Source: Dethiosulfovibrio russensis
GTDB lineage: Bacteria > Synergistota > Synergistia > Synergistales > Dethiosulfovibrionaceae
Direction: 5' to 3'
DNA length: 64,000 nucleotides
Assembly: GCF_021568855.1 (NCBI RefSeq)
Contig: NZ_JAKGUG010000006.1
Location: forward strand, 62,001 to 126,000
In this document: positions 17,550 through 25,836 of the stretch, piece after piece
How the letters are laid out: each line of letters starts with the position of its first letter
Numbering within the stretch: the stretch's first letter is position 1
The notes under the pieces: generated by a model
What the model was told of the DNA's origin: nothing
Databases searched by the model: none
The model's input: only the letters and a program-made list of their open reading frames with translations
Program-made: the position numbers and the translations under genes

Positions 17550-18479
17550 ATGGAACAGCTTCGTTCGTTGAGTGCCTTGTTGGAGTACGCCAAGAAAATC
17601 GGTGCGGAGAAGGGCAAGAAAAAGATCAGCGTGGCCAAGGCCGACGATCCCGGTCTTCTGACCGCGCTGGAAGAAGCCAGGGTTTCCGGCATAGCCGATT
17701 TCTATCTGGTGGGAGACGAGAAAGCCATAAAGGCGGCGGCCGAAAAGGTCGGAGTCGACATGGCAAACTACGAGATCGTCGATGCCTGTAGCGAACCGGA
17801 GATAGCCCTCGAGGCGGTAAAGCTCGTCTCCTCCGGCAAGGCCGATGTCTACATGAAGGGACAGATCCACACTAATCATTTCCTTCGCGGTATGCTCAAC
17901 AAAGAGGTCGGGCTGCGCAGAGGAAAGAACACCATCTCCCACTGTTACTTCCATCAGGTAAAGGGATTCGACCGTATATTCTTCATCACCGACGCGGCCT
18001 TCAATATGTATCCAGATCTCTCCCAGAAAGCTCAGATCGTTCAGAACACGGTCAACCTCGCCAGGGCCTTCGGAGTGGAGTGCCCCAAGGTGGCGGTTCT
18101 CGCCGCGGTAGAGGTCGTCAATCCCGATATGCCAGCCACCCTGGACGCCTCCGCCTTGGCTCAGATGAACGCCAGGGGCCAGATAAAGAACTGCATCGTA
18201 GACGGTCCTTTCGCCCTGGACAACGCTGTGAGCGAGGAATCGGCCAAGACCAAGGGCATCTCCTCTCCTGTGGCCGGTAAGGCCGATGTGTTCCTGGTTC
18301 CCAATATAGATGCGGGCAATATGCTGGCAAAGGCGATCGTCTATTTCTCGGAGAACGAGACCGCCGGAATGATCCTGGGAGCCGCCGCTCCAGTCATCCT
18401 CACCAGCAGGGCCGACTCGCCCAGAGCCAAACTGATGTCCATCGCCGCCGCCGTGGTCCATGCGGATTTCGGCAAGTAG
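17550..18479 (+). CDS. ptb: Phosphate butyryltransferase, copy 2
   Basis: This 309-residue paralogue of the preceding gene shares the blocks KADVYMKGQ, FITDAAFNMYPDL, VAVLAAVEVVNPDMPATLDA and GPFALDNAVS. The two copies differ at many positions (for example KADVYMKG here against KADLLMKG), so the duplication is old or one copy was acquired. The start is the ATG at 17550 behind GAGGGGG. It probably acts with buk2 on butyryl-, isobutyryl- or isovaleryl-CoA. Confidence 0.92.
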   Translation: MEQLRSLSALLEYAKKIGAEKGKKKISVAKADDPGLLTALEEARVSGIADFYLVGDEKAIKAAAEKVGVDMANYEIVDACSEPEIALEAVKLVSSGKADVYMKGQIHTNHFLRGMLNKEVGLRRGKNTISHCYFHQVKGFDRIFFITDAAFNMYPDLSQKAQIVQNTVNLARAFGVECPKVAVLAAVEVVNPDMPATLDASALAQMNARGQIKNCIVDGPFALDNAVSEESAKTKGISSPVAGKADVFLVPNIDAGNMLAKAIVYFSENETAGMILGAAAPVILTSRADSPRAKLMSIAAAVVHADFGK

Positions 18480-18502
18480 TCGGTCATAATAACTATTGTC
18501 GA

Positions 18503-18525
18503 GGGGCCGCCAGTCGGCCCCTTTT
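18503..18525 (+). terminator. Intrinsic terminator between ptb2 and buk2
   Basis: A 7 bp GC-only stem (GGGGCCG/CGGCCCC) with a 5-base loop is followed by TTTT. It lies between ptb2 and the buk2 ribosome site, so buk2 is read by read-through or from another promoter. Confidence 0.7.
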
Positions 18526-18549
18526 CTCGATGTAGGGAGGTATTGTCTG

Positions 18550-19623
18550 ATGCGACTGTTGGCTATCAATCCCGGCTCTACCAGCACCAAGATAGCTCTA
18601 TTCGAGGACGGGACTCAGCTTTGGGACGACACCCAGAGATACGACTCCGACGTCATAGGTCGATTCCCGTCGGTCGAAGCTCAGGAGGATTTTCGTCTTG
18701 ACGAGATCAAAAAGGCGTTGAAGGATAAGGGTGCGGAGTTATCCGACCTGGATGGCGTAGTCGGAAGGGGAGGGCTTCTTCGACCCATCCCCGGTGGCAC
18801 ATACAGGGTCAACGAGGCCATGATGGAGGACATGAAAGAGGCCAGATACGGTTCTCACGCAAGCAACCTCGGAGCGGCTCTCGCCAGGCGTCTGGCCGAG
18901 GAGGCAGGTTGCCCCGAGAACTCCTTCATCGTGGATCCCGTCGTGGTCGATGAATTGGTCGACGAGGCCAGACTGTCCGGTCTGCCCGAGATAGAGCGTC
19001 GTTCCATCTTTCACGCCCTCAACCAGAAGGCTATTGCCAGGACCGCCGCGGACGAGATGGGAAAAGCGTACGAAGACTGTTCCTTCGTTGTCGCTCATAT
19101 GGGTGGAGGCATATCCGTAGGAGCCCACAGAGGAGGTCGGGTCATAGACGTCAACAACGCTCTGGACGGAGATGGTCCATTTTCCCCGGAGAGGGCGGGA
19201 ACCCTTCCCACCGGAGGACTCGTAAAGCTCTGTTTCGGGGGAACCGTGACGGAAAAGGAGCTTCGCAAGAAACTGAGCGGAAAAGGCGGTCTGGTGGCCC
19301 ATTTGGGTACCAACGATCTGCGGGAGGTCCAGAGAAGGATGGAGGATGGAGACGAGAAGGCCGATCTCGTCTTCAGGACCATGGCCTATCAGGTGGCCAA
19401 GGAGATAGGTTCCAGAGCCGCTTCCCTGGAGGGAGAGGTGGATGCCATCCTGCTCACCGGGGGGCTAGCCTACTCGGATGTCTTCGTCGATGAAATCCGA
19501 CGTAGGGTCGCCTTCATTGCCCCGGTGAAGGTATATCCCGGTGAGGACGAGCTGAAGGCTTTGGCCGACGGAGCCTACAGGGTTATGTCAGGTAAGGAAT
19601 CCCCCAGGGTTTACGAGAGATGA
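18550..19623 (+). CDS. buk: Butyrate kinase, copy 2
   Basis: This 357-residue paralogue of the kinase at 15451-16539 has LLAINPGSTSTKIALF, VVGRGGLLRPIPGG, AHMGGGISVGAH and GPFSPERAGTLPTGGLVKL. The start ATG has GGGAGG nine bases upstream. A longer in-frame start lies inside the terminator and is unlikely. Its stop codon overlaps the next ATG (ATGA), so it is coupled to the 2-hydroxyacid dehydrogenase. Confidence 0.92.
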   Translation: MRLLAINPGSTSTKIALFEDGTQLWDDTQRYDSDVIGRFPSVEAQEDFRLDEIKKALKDKGAELSDLDGVVGRGGLLRPIPGGTYRVNEAMMEDMKEARYGSHASNLGAALARRLAEEAGCPENSFIVDPVVVDELVDEARLSGLPEIERRSIFHALNQKAIARTAADEMGKAYEDCSFVVAHMGGGISVGAHRGGRVIDVNNALDGDGPFSPERAGTLPTGGLVKLCFGGTVTEKELRKKLSGKGGLVAHLGTNDLREVQRRMEDGDEKADLVFRTMAYQVAKEIGSRAASLEGEVDAILLTGGLAYSDVFVDEIRRRVAFIAPVKVYPGEDELKALADGAYRVMSGKESPRVYER

Positions 19624-20570
19624 AGATAGCTCTTCTCGAGCCGCTGGGGATATCGGAAAACTCCCTGGAAAGGCTGGCGGCCTCGCTTACGAAGGACGGA
19701 CACGATTTCTCGTCTTTTCCGAGGTCAGACGATCGAGACGAAAACATATCCAGGCTTTCCGGCGTGGACGTGGCTATCATAGCCAACATGCCCCTTCCCG
19801 GTGAGGTCATAGCCGGCGCCGATTCATTGAAGATGATCTCCGTAGCCTTTACAGGGTACGACCACGTCGATATGAGGGTTTGCATGGAAAGAGGCATAAC
19901 TGTGTCCAACTGTGCCGGATATTCCACCGACTCCGTTGCGGAGTTGGCCTTAGGGCTGTCCGTAGCGGTATGCAGAAACATCCTGCCCTGCGATCGCGCA
20001 GTCCGTGACGGTGCAACTAAAGCGGGGCTTCTGGGCAACGAGATAGCCGGCAAAACCGTGGGGATCGTCGGAACCGGGGCTATCGGCTGTAAAGTAGCGA
20101 AGATCTTCCGCGTTTTGGGGTGCCCGGTTTTGGCGTATAGTCGAACCGAGAGGGACGACCTCAAAGAGTTGGGAGTGAGCTACGTTACCCTGGAAGAACT
20201 TATGGCTTCCAGCGATATCGTGTCGATTCACGTTCCATGCAACGATCAGACAGTCGGCCTGATCGGAGAGGAAAAATTGGCTATGATGAAGCCCTCGGCG
20301 ATACTGATCAACACCGCCAGAGGCCCTATAGTCGATAACGATCGATTGGCCGAGGCCCTGACGTCGGGGAGGCTTTCCGGAGCCGGGATAGACGTGTTCG
20401 ACATGGAACCTCCTATCCCTAAGGATTACCCTCTGCTGGAAGCTCCCAACTGCGTTCTTACTCCTCACGTGGCCTTCGCCACTCCGGAGGCGTTGGAGAA
20501 GAGGGCCGTTATGGCGTTCGATAACGTCTGCGCCTGGATATCCGGTAACCCTAGAAATCTGGTTTACTGA
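19620..20570 (+). CDS. D-isomer-specific 2-hydroxyacid dehydrogenase
   Basis: This 316-residue NAD(P)-dependent reductase has the Rossmann motif VGIVGTGAIG near residue 145, catalytic Arg in NTARGPIVD, Glu in DMEPP and His in TPHVAFAT. This is the normal triad. It reduces a 2-keto acid to a D-2-hydroxyacid or the reverse. Its exact substrate is unknown. The four-base overlap with buk2 links it to amino-acid-derived acid fermentation, for example reduction of branched 2-keto acids. It is followed by a strong terminator. Confidence 0.88.
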   Translation: MKIALLEPLGISENSLERLAASLTKDGHDFSSFPRSDDRDENISRLSGVDVAIIANMPLPGEVIAGADSLKMISVAFTGYDHVDMRVCMERGITVSNCAGYSTDSVAELALGLSVAVCRNILPCDRAVRDGATKAGLLGNEIAGKTVGIVGTGAIGCKVAKIFRVLGCPVLAYSRTERDDLKELGVSYVTLEELMASSDIVSIHVPCNDQTVGLIGEEKLAMMKPSAILINTARGPIVDNDRLAEALTSGRLSGAGIDVFDMEPPIPKDYPLLEAPNCVLTPHVAFATPEALEKRAVMAFDNVCAWISGNPRNLVY

Positions 20571-20577
20571 AAAAGCC

Positions 20578-20603
20578 GAGCCGGGAGCAGCTGCTCCCGG
20601 CTC
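20578..20603. terminator. Bidirectional terminator between convergent genes
   Basis: A 13 bp perfect palindrome (GAGCCGGGAGCAG with its complement) lies between the dehydrogenase and hsp20. Four A precede it on the plus strand, giving a T-run for minus-strand transcripts. Confidence 0.8.
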
Positions 20604-20611
20604 TGTATTTC

Positions 20612-21064
20612 CTATCCCTCGATCGCTATCGTCTTTCCCTCTCCGCCTGTCTTAAGCTCGTCGACCTCTATCTTGAGAACTCCGTCGGTGTAGTTTGCCT
20701 GTACGGAATCGGAGTCTATCTCGGCCGGAAGGGTTATCATCCTGGCCAGGGATCCGTAGAATCTCTCGTTGTGGAGACAGTCCTCTTCGTCGGTGCAGTA
20801 TTCCTTTCTCTGTGCCCTGACCTCTATTCTGTCCTTATAGACCTTAAGGTCGATGTCCTCTTTTGAGATTCCCGGAAGGTCCATCACCAACGTGATCTTG
20901 CCTTCCTTTCTATAAAGGTCCATGTTAGGGGCCAGTGATCTGTTCTCCTCTCCCCTGAATGTCTCGTCGAAGTCCCTGAACATCGTCCTCATCGCGTTGT
21001 CCATGAAGGAAAAGGGATCCATGACAGACCTTCCTGTGCTGCGAGGAACCAAATACCGTCTCAT
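20612..21064 (-). CDS. Small heat shock protein (Hsp20/alpha-crystallin family)
   Basis: This 150-residue chaperone binds unfolding proteins without ATP. The alpha-crystallin domain spans about residues 45-140: DLYRKEGKITLVMDLPGI at its start, a GSLARMITLP strand, and ANYTDGVLKIEV (the conserved A-x-x-x-n-GVL motif). The start is the ATG at 21064 with GGAGGT seven bases upstream. The ATG 15 bases earlier is part of the ribosome site. No CIRCE or HrcA-type operator was seen. Confidence 0.92.
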   Translation of the reverse strand: MRRYLVPRSTGRSVMDPFSFMDNAMRTMFRDFDETFRGEENRSLAPNMDLYRKEGKITLVMDLPGISKEDIDLKVYKDRIEVRAQRKEYCTDEEDCLHNERFYGSLARMITLPAEIDSDSVQANYTDGVLKIEVDELKTGGEGKTIAIEG

Positions 21065-21118
21065 ACGATCCACCTCCATAAAGTTATTTGACCTTAGCTG
21101 ATCTTGGTCCGTGCTTCT

Positions 21119-21146
21119 ATTATATACGTCAGCATTGGTCAGGCAA
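21119..21146 (-). promoter_or_regulatory. Promoter of hsp20
   Basis: On the minus strand TTGCCT (21141-21146), 16 bases, TATAAT (21119-21124). This is a sigma-70 type promoter. A heat-shock-specific site is not apparent. Confidence 0.65.
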
Positions 21147-21221
21147 GGTTGGTCGAGGCTTTATATTTACGTTTAGGGAGAGACAGGATCTCTTATTTTT
21201 TGTTTTGAGCTTTTTTCGCAA

Positions 21222-21257
21222 AAAAACAGGAGGAACCAGCTGGTTCCTCCTGTTTTT
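21222..21257 (-). terminator. Terminator after the TRAP transporter permease
   Basis: A perfect palindrome with A5 and T5 flanks around CAGGAGGAACCAG, 18 bases past the permease stop on the minus strand. Confidence 0.9.
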
Positions 21258-21274
21258 ACGATTTCGTGATTAGC

Positions 21275-23143
21275 TCAGCCAGTAGTTTTTGCTCTCCATA
21301 GCCATCCGAATACGATGGTCGCGATAATCCCGGCAATTTTCACGGTAAACATAGGCCATAAACAGGCAACTCCTACCACGAGAAATACCGCTCTCTGCCA
21401 GTGGTGGATCCTGTGGTTGGTGTAGGCCAACATTGAGTACCCCATGGAGAATAGGGCTCCTATCCCTCCCAAGACGGAGATCACGTTGTTAGTCAATCCG
21501 GCGGAAAGCAGCAATCCCTGGTCGTAACAGAATGCGAAGGGGATGATGAAGGCCAATATTCCCAGTTTCATAGCCTGGAAGCCCGTTTTGTTGGGGCTTG
21601 CGTCAGCTATGGAGCTGGCTGCGTAGGCGGCCAGAGCCACCGGAGGGGTTATGTTCGATACTATGGCGAAGTAGAACACGAACATATGGGCTGCCAAAGG
21701 GTCGAATCCCAGTTTCGCCAGGGCCGGAACTCCCAAGGCGGCGCCGAGTATATAGGCGCTGGTGGTGGGAAGCCCCATGCCGAGCACCAAAGATACCAGT
21801 GCTATAAGGATGAGGGCTATGAAGGGTGCTCCGTTGGCGAGGGAGAACACCAGCCCTACGAACTTGAACCCTATCCCGGTCAGAGATACCGATCCGACCA
21901 CCAGTCCGGCGGCGGCGCAGGCGATGCAGACCACCGGTATGTTCTTGGCCCCGGTGTAGACAGCGTCCAGGATCGCCTTGGGTCCCATCCTGGTCTCTTT
22001 GTTGGGCATCGAAACGAGCCAGGCCGCTCCTATGCCTATCACCGCGGCCAGCATGGGAGTGTAGCCAGTCAATAGCAGGTAGATGAGCACAACTATAGGG
22101 GACATCATGTAAAGTTTCTTGATGACTACTTTTTTGTCCGGAAGATCCTCCGGAGAGAGCCCCTTCAGGTTGTTTTTAAGGGCTCCCAGATGGACCATAA
22201 GCAGAACCGCCGCATAATAGAGCAGGGCCGGAAGGACCGCCGCTATCATTATCGTGCGAAACTGTTCCCCAAGGAAGGAGGCCATTATGAATGCTCCGGC
22301 CCCCATGATGGGAGGCATTATCTGTCCTCCTGTGCTTGCTACCGCCTCTACCGCTCCTGCGAAGAAAGGAGGATAGCCGATCCTCTTCATGAGAGGGATC
22401 GTGAAGGTTCCCGTGCCGTAGACGTTAGCTACGGCAGCTCCGGAAATGGACCCGAAGAGAGCCGAGCTTACGACCGCTATCTTGGCCGGTCCTCCCGGGG
22501 AGGTTCCGGTAAATGCCTGAGCGAACTCCATGAAATAGGCTCCGACGCCGCTTTTTTCCAGGAATCCTCCGAAGATGAGGAATATCATGACGAAAGTGGC
22601 GGAGACGCCCAGAGGTATCGAGAATATTCCCTCGTCGATGAGGTAGATTTGCTCTATGACCTCGTGGAAAGAGAAGGAAAGTCCCTTCATTATGCCTGGC
22701 ATGTAGTTTCCGTAGTACATATAGGCGGTGAAGAAGGCGGCGATGAGCGCCAGTGGCAATCCGACTACCCTCCTAGTGGCCTCAAGCAAGAGCACCGTCA
22801 ACAGGGATCCCAGTATAAGCTGTGCCGTGGTGACTGGGTCGACCTGTGCCATCCTGTAGGTTATGTCGGTGTAGTTGGCCATGATGTAGATTCCCGGTGC
22901 CAGGGAAGCTGCGGCAAGGATCCAGTCGTACCAAGGTATTGAGTTGTCGGTCAATTCCTGGCCTTCTTTTTTGCCTCCTATGGGATAGAGGATGAACGCC
23001 ATAGGCAGGACCCAGGTCAGATGTATGGCTCTCTGAAGATAGGCTTCGTAGGTTCCGAAGAGAGCGGTGTAGAGGTGGAAAAAACCCATGGCCAAGACGT
23101 AAAGGTAGAACAGCTTGGCCGTGGTCCCTTGCAGTTTTCTCAT
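21275..23143 (-). CDS. TRAP transporter permease, fused small and large subunits (4TM/12TM type)
   Basis: This 622-residue inner-membrane protein has about 16-18 hydrophobic segments. The first four correspond to the DctQ-like part and the rest to the DctM-like channel, the fusion typical of TAXI-type TRAP systems. Signature stretches are SGAAVANVYGTGTFTIPLMKR, ASTGGQIMPPIMGAGAF and GMGLPTTSAYIL. It works with the binding protein encoded just upstream, moving a solute with Na+ or H+. TAXI systems often carry glutamate or other dicarboxylates. The substrate here is not determined. Confidence 0.92.
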   Translation of the reverse strand: MRKLQGTTAKLFYLYVLAMGFFHLYTALFGTYEAYLQRAIHLTWVLPMAFILYPIGGKKEGQELTDNSIPWYDWILAAASLAPGIYIMANYTDITYRMAQVDPVTTAQLILGSLLTVLLLEATRRVVGLPLALIAAFFTAYMYYGNYMPGIMKGLSFSFHEVIEQIYLIDEGIFSIPLGVSATFVMIFLIFGGFLEKSGVGAYFMEFAQAFTGTSPGGPAKIAVVSSALFGSISGAAVANVYGTGTFTIPLMKRIGYPPFFAGAVEAVASTGGQIMPPIMGAGAFIMASFLGEQFRTIMIAAVLPALLYYAAVLLMVHLGALKNNLKGLSPEDLPDKKVVIKKLYMMSPIVVLIYLLLTGYTPMLAAVIGIGAAWLVSMPNKETRMGPKAILDAVYTGAKNIPVVCIACAAAGLVVGSVSLTGIGFKFVGLVFSLANGAPFIALILIALVSLVLGMGLPTTSAYILGAALGVPALAKLGFDPLAAHMFVFYFAIVSNITPPVALAAYAASSIADASPNKTGFQAMKLGILAFIIPFAFCYDQGLLLSAGLTNNVISVLGGIGALFSMGYSMLAYTNHRIHHWQRAVFLVVGVACLWPMFTVKIAGIIATIVFGWLWRAKTTG

Positions 23144-23185
23144 ATTGAAATCAACTCTCCTTAAGGGGATGTGTTTCTGTCAAAC

Positions 23186-23213
23186 AAAAAGGCGGGCGAC
23201 TGTCGTCACCCGC
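23186..23213 (-). terminator. Attenuating terminator between TAXI receptor and permease
   Basis: On the minus strand GCGGGTGAC pairs with GTCGCCCGC across a 4-base loop and is followed by CCTTTTTG. It lies between the two genes of one transporter, which would give more binding protein than permease. Confidence 0.65.
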
Positions 23214-23239
23214 GATCTCGTATCGGTTTGTCTCTCTCT

Positions 23240-24217
23240 TTACTGGACGCTTTTCCAGAACTTAGCGGCGCCGGGGTGAGCGGGAACTGCTGCCGGAACC
23301 GCCGATTCGGGGCTGAGTTCCTGCATATCCTTAACTCCCTTGGCGAGGGTTTCCTTGTTTTCCCATATCAGTTTGGCGAGCTTGTAGGTCAGATCTTCGG
23401 ATAGATCGTTTCTCACGACGACACAGGTGTAGTCTCCGATGGTCTCCACCGGCTCGGTCACGGATTTGTATATGCCGGGCTCGATGGTGAAGGAGACCGT
23501 CCCGAAGGCTTCGGTCATGGCCTGACGGGCTTTTTCGTCTACCGGCAGAATGACTATGTCTGTCTGGCTCTCTATCTGCATGACCACCGAGGCGACTCTG
23601 CCTACGGAGAAGGCGAAGCAGTCGATATGGTTGTCAGCCAGGAGGTTGGAGCCGTCGGAATAAGAGGAGAACTCTACCTTTCCTCCCCAGTCGTTTATGG
23701 CCTTACGGTAGTTGATGCCGTATCCCTTGCTGAAGACGTTGCGGATGACGAACTCGGAGGACGTTCCAGGCTTCAAAGTGGCGAAACGGACTGGTAGCTT
23801 CTTCTCGACGATATCTCCCACCGTCTTTATTCCGTTTTCCTCCGCGAAGTCCTTGCGGACGATGAAGTAGGTGTACTGGGTATAGAGGTTTGCCAATACG
23901 GATACGTTGCTAAGAGGGTCCTTGAAGGGAGGTTCTCCGCCCTTGGTCGCGGCTCCCACCATGGATGTGACCGAGAAGCCCATGTCACCCTTGGCCCTGT
24001 CGGCATTGACTATATTGGAGACCCCGCCACCGGTTCCGCTGGTGGTGGGCAGTCCGTTCTTGCTCCACATATCGGAAAGAGACCCTCCTAGGGCAAACCA
24101 GTTTCCGCCGGGAGGTCCTGCCATGAACCTGAGCTGTGCCGGATCCTCCGCCATGGCCGTACCTACCGTACCCACTATCAGTGCAAGAGCCATCAAAGCT
24201 AAAAGAAATTTTTTCAT
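23240..24217 (-). CDS. TAXI-family TRAP transporter solute receptor
   Basis: This 325-residue periplasmic binding protein has a clear signal peptide (KK, a hydrophobic core, then a cleavage site near AMA-ED at about residue 23). The mature start LRFMAGPPGGNWFALGG and the central GTSSEFV region are typical of the TAXI (immunogenic protein) family. It captures a solute and delivers it to the fused permease encoded downstream. AGGAGG stands before the ATG, and a strong promoter lies upstream. Confidence 0.92.
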   Translation of the reverse strand: MKKFLLALMALALIVGTVGTAMAEDPAQLRFMAGPPGGNWFALGGSLSDMWSKNGLPTTSGTGGGVSNIVNADRAKGDMGFSVTSMVGAATKGGEPPFKDPLSNVSVLANLYTQYTYFIVRKDFAEENGIKTVGDIVEKKLPVRFATLKPGTSSEFVIRNVFSKGYGINYRKAINDWGGKVEFSSYSDGSNLLADNHIDCFAFSVGRVASVVMQIESQTDIVILPVDEKARQAMTEAFGTVSFTIEPGIYKSVTEPVETIGDYTCVVVRNDLSEDLTYKLAKLIWENKETLAKGVKDMQELSPESAVPAAVPAHPGAAKFWKSVQ

Positions 24218-24288
24218 CTTATCCCCTCCTTAAAATGTTTCGTTCCAATCCTTCCCCTGAGGGACGCTATATATATGTACACTAGTTT

Positions 24289-24318
24289 ACTATACTCTAA
24301 GCCTTGTCTCTCTGTCAA
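24289..24318 (-). promoter_or_regulatory. Promoter of the TAXI TRAP operon
   Basis: On the minus strand TTGACA (24313-24318), 18 bases, TATAGT (24289-24294). It leaves a leader of about 65 bases before the receptor gene. Confidence 0.75.
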
Positions 24319-24355
24319 TTCCAAGAGATGAAGTTTGTTTTTTGTATTTGGTATA

Positions 24356-24388
24356 CTAATCGAGGCGTGCTCGATTAGGTTGTATAAT
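24356..24388 (+). promoter_or_regulatory. Promoter with a perfect 9-5-9 inverted repeat in the -35 region
   Basis: A consensus TATAAT (24383-24388) serves the gene at 24412. Directly upstream, CTAATCGAG (24356-24364) and CTCGATTAG (24370-24378) form a perfect inverted repeat that covers where the -35 should be. No good -35 is seen. This looks like the site of a regulator, either an activator replacing the -35 or a repressor. Confidence 0.6.
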
Positions 24389-24411
24389 CCCGGGAGTACA
24401 GGAGGTGCCAT

Positions 24412-25809
24412 ATGGTCACGATCTACGGAGGAGCCGCTCCGGCTCCGGATTTGCCCGATAGGATAGTCGATGGAACCTCGATCAGGTTGCCCGGCGTCGG
24501 AAGGGTCACGGTGTTGGTCTTCTTCAATGCCATGAGCGATGACGATCTCTCCGTCGTGGACGGACTGATGAGGCTCAGAGAGGAGGACAGGGATGCGGTC
24601 GATCTGATAGGGGTCCATTGTCCCCGTTTTCCTGCCGAAAAGGAGTCTCGTCGAATTCTGTCCGTCCTCGACTGTGCCGGTATAGATTTTCCGGTTTACG
24701 ACGATTCCAGGAAGAACATAAGGAAGGCCTATCTCATAAATAGGTGGCCCTCCACCGTGGTTGTGGACCCCACCGGCGCTTTGACCTGGGCCAGGGAAGG
24801 GATACTGCCTCCTGAGTTGGTCCGTCCCGTCTTAAAATCCATGGGGAGGACCGCCAGGGTAACAGGTGATCTCCGTCCCGGGGCACAGCAGAGGTTTTTG
24901 TGGAGCGGACGGAGCTTTTTGCCCTTGCGTCTGGCTGTAGAGGGGGATACCTTGGCCGTGTTGGACGGCAGGGAGAGGAGGCTCCTCCTTGCCCAGCTGG
25001 ATCCCGATGGAAGATCGGCGGTGCTTAAAAGGTCTATTCCTATGGACCGTCCCGGATTTAGATCCTGTCCAACTGGGTTTTCGATCGATCCGGAAAAAAT
25101 CTACGTCGCCGACAGGGGGGCCGAGACCGTTAGGATCTTCGACCGAAACGGAAGGGAGATTTCCTCGTATTCGGGAAAGCCTTCAAAGTCCAATCTGGTG
25201 GGCCCCAGATCTTTTGGAGCGGTCAGAGACGTGGTTTGCCGTGACGATATGTTATATTTGGCATCGCCCGGCACAAGGCAGATCTGGGTTCAGTCCATGT
25301 CTGGAGGAGGGGCGAGGCCCTTTGCGGGAAACGGAGGAGGCGGGATGGACGACGGCCCTCCTTACACGGCGACGATGGGGCAGCCGGAGGCATTGCTGTC
25401 ATACGGTAATCTGCTTTTCTTCAGCGATAGCGGCTCTTCCTCTATAAGGTGTATCGATCCATCTACGGGAAAAATTACGACCTTGATAGGGGAGGGACCG
25501 TCTCTTTACGGATGTAGGGACGGGATCGCCTCGAGAGCCTTACTACAGAGGCCGTTGGGGATGTGTCTATCCGGAGGCTCCCTTTATATAGCCGATAGCT
25601 ACAACGACAGGATTAGGGCCCTGGACGTAAGAACTATGGAGGTCTCGACCGTATATGGTGACAGAAGATGGCAGAGACTTTTCTCTCCGTCGGACGTGGC
25701 GATCAGAGACGGTGTTGTGTATGTGGCCGACCTCGGCAACGGTCGGGTGGTCGCTTTCGACGAACATAGAGGAGAACCGGAGGTCCTTAGGATATCCGGT
25801 ATATCCTGA
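24412..25809 (+). CDS. NHLRC2-like protein: thioredoxin fold plus NHL-repeat propeller
   Basis: This 465-residue protein has no signal peptide. Residues 1-150 follow a thioredoxin/TlpA-like pattern (VTVLVFFNAMSDDD, then RWPSTVVVDPTG), but the CxxC redox pair is absent. From about residue 165 on, NHL-type blades repeat (for example IYVADRGAETVRIFD, LFFSDSGSSSIRCID, LYIADSYNDRIRALD, VYVADLGNGRVVAFD), giving a six-bladed propeller. The order matches animal NHLRC2. Function is unknown, and a binding role rather than redox is suggested by the missing cysteines. GGAGGT is five bases before the ATG. It lies 27 bases before pepF. Confidence 0.78.
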   Translation: MVTIYGGAAPAPDLPDRIVDGTSIRLPGVGRVTVLVFFNAMSDDDLSVVDGLMRLREEDRDAVDLIGVHCPRFPAEKESRRILSVLDCAGIDFPVYDDSRKNIRKAYLINRWPSTVVVDPTGALTWAREGILPPELVRPVLKSMGRTARVTGDLRPGAQQRFLWSGRSFLPLRLAVEGDTLAVLDGRERRLLLAQLDPDGRSAVLKRSIPMDRPGFRSCPTGFSIDPEKIYVADRGAETVRIFDRNGREISSYSGKPSKSNLVGPRSFGAVRDVVCRDDMLYLASPGTRQIWVQSMSGGGARPFAGNGGGGMDDGPPYTATMGQPEALLSYGNLLFFSDSGSSSIRCIDPSTGKITTLIGEGPSLYGCRDGIASRALLQRPLGMCLSGGSLYIADSYNDRIRALDVRTMEVSTVYGDRRWQRLFSPSDVAIRDGVVYVADLGNGRVVAFDEHRGEPEVLRISGIS

Positions 25810-25836
25810 TGGCGGATTTTTTAAGGAGTTGATCGA

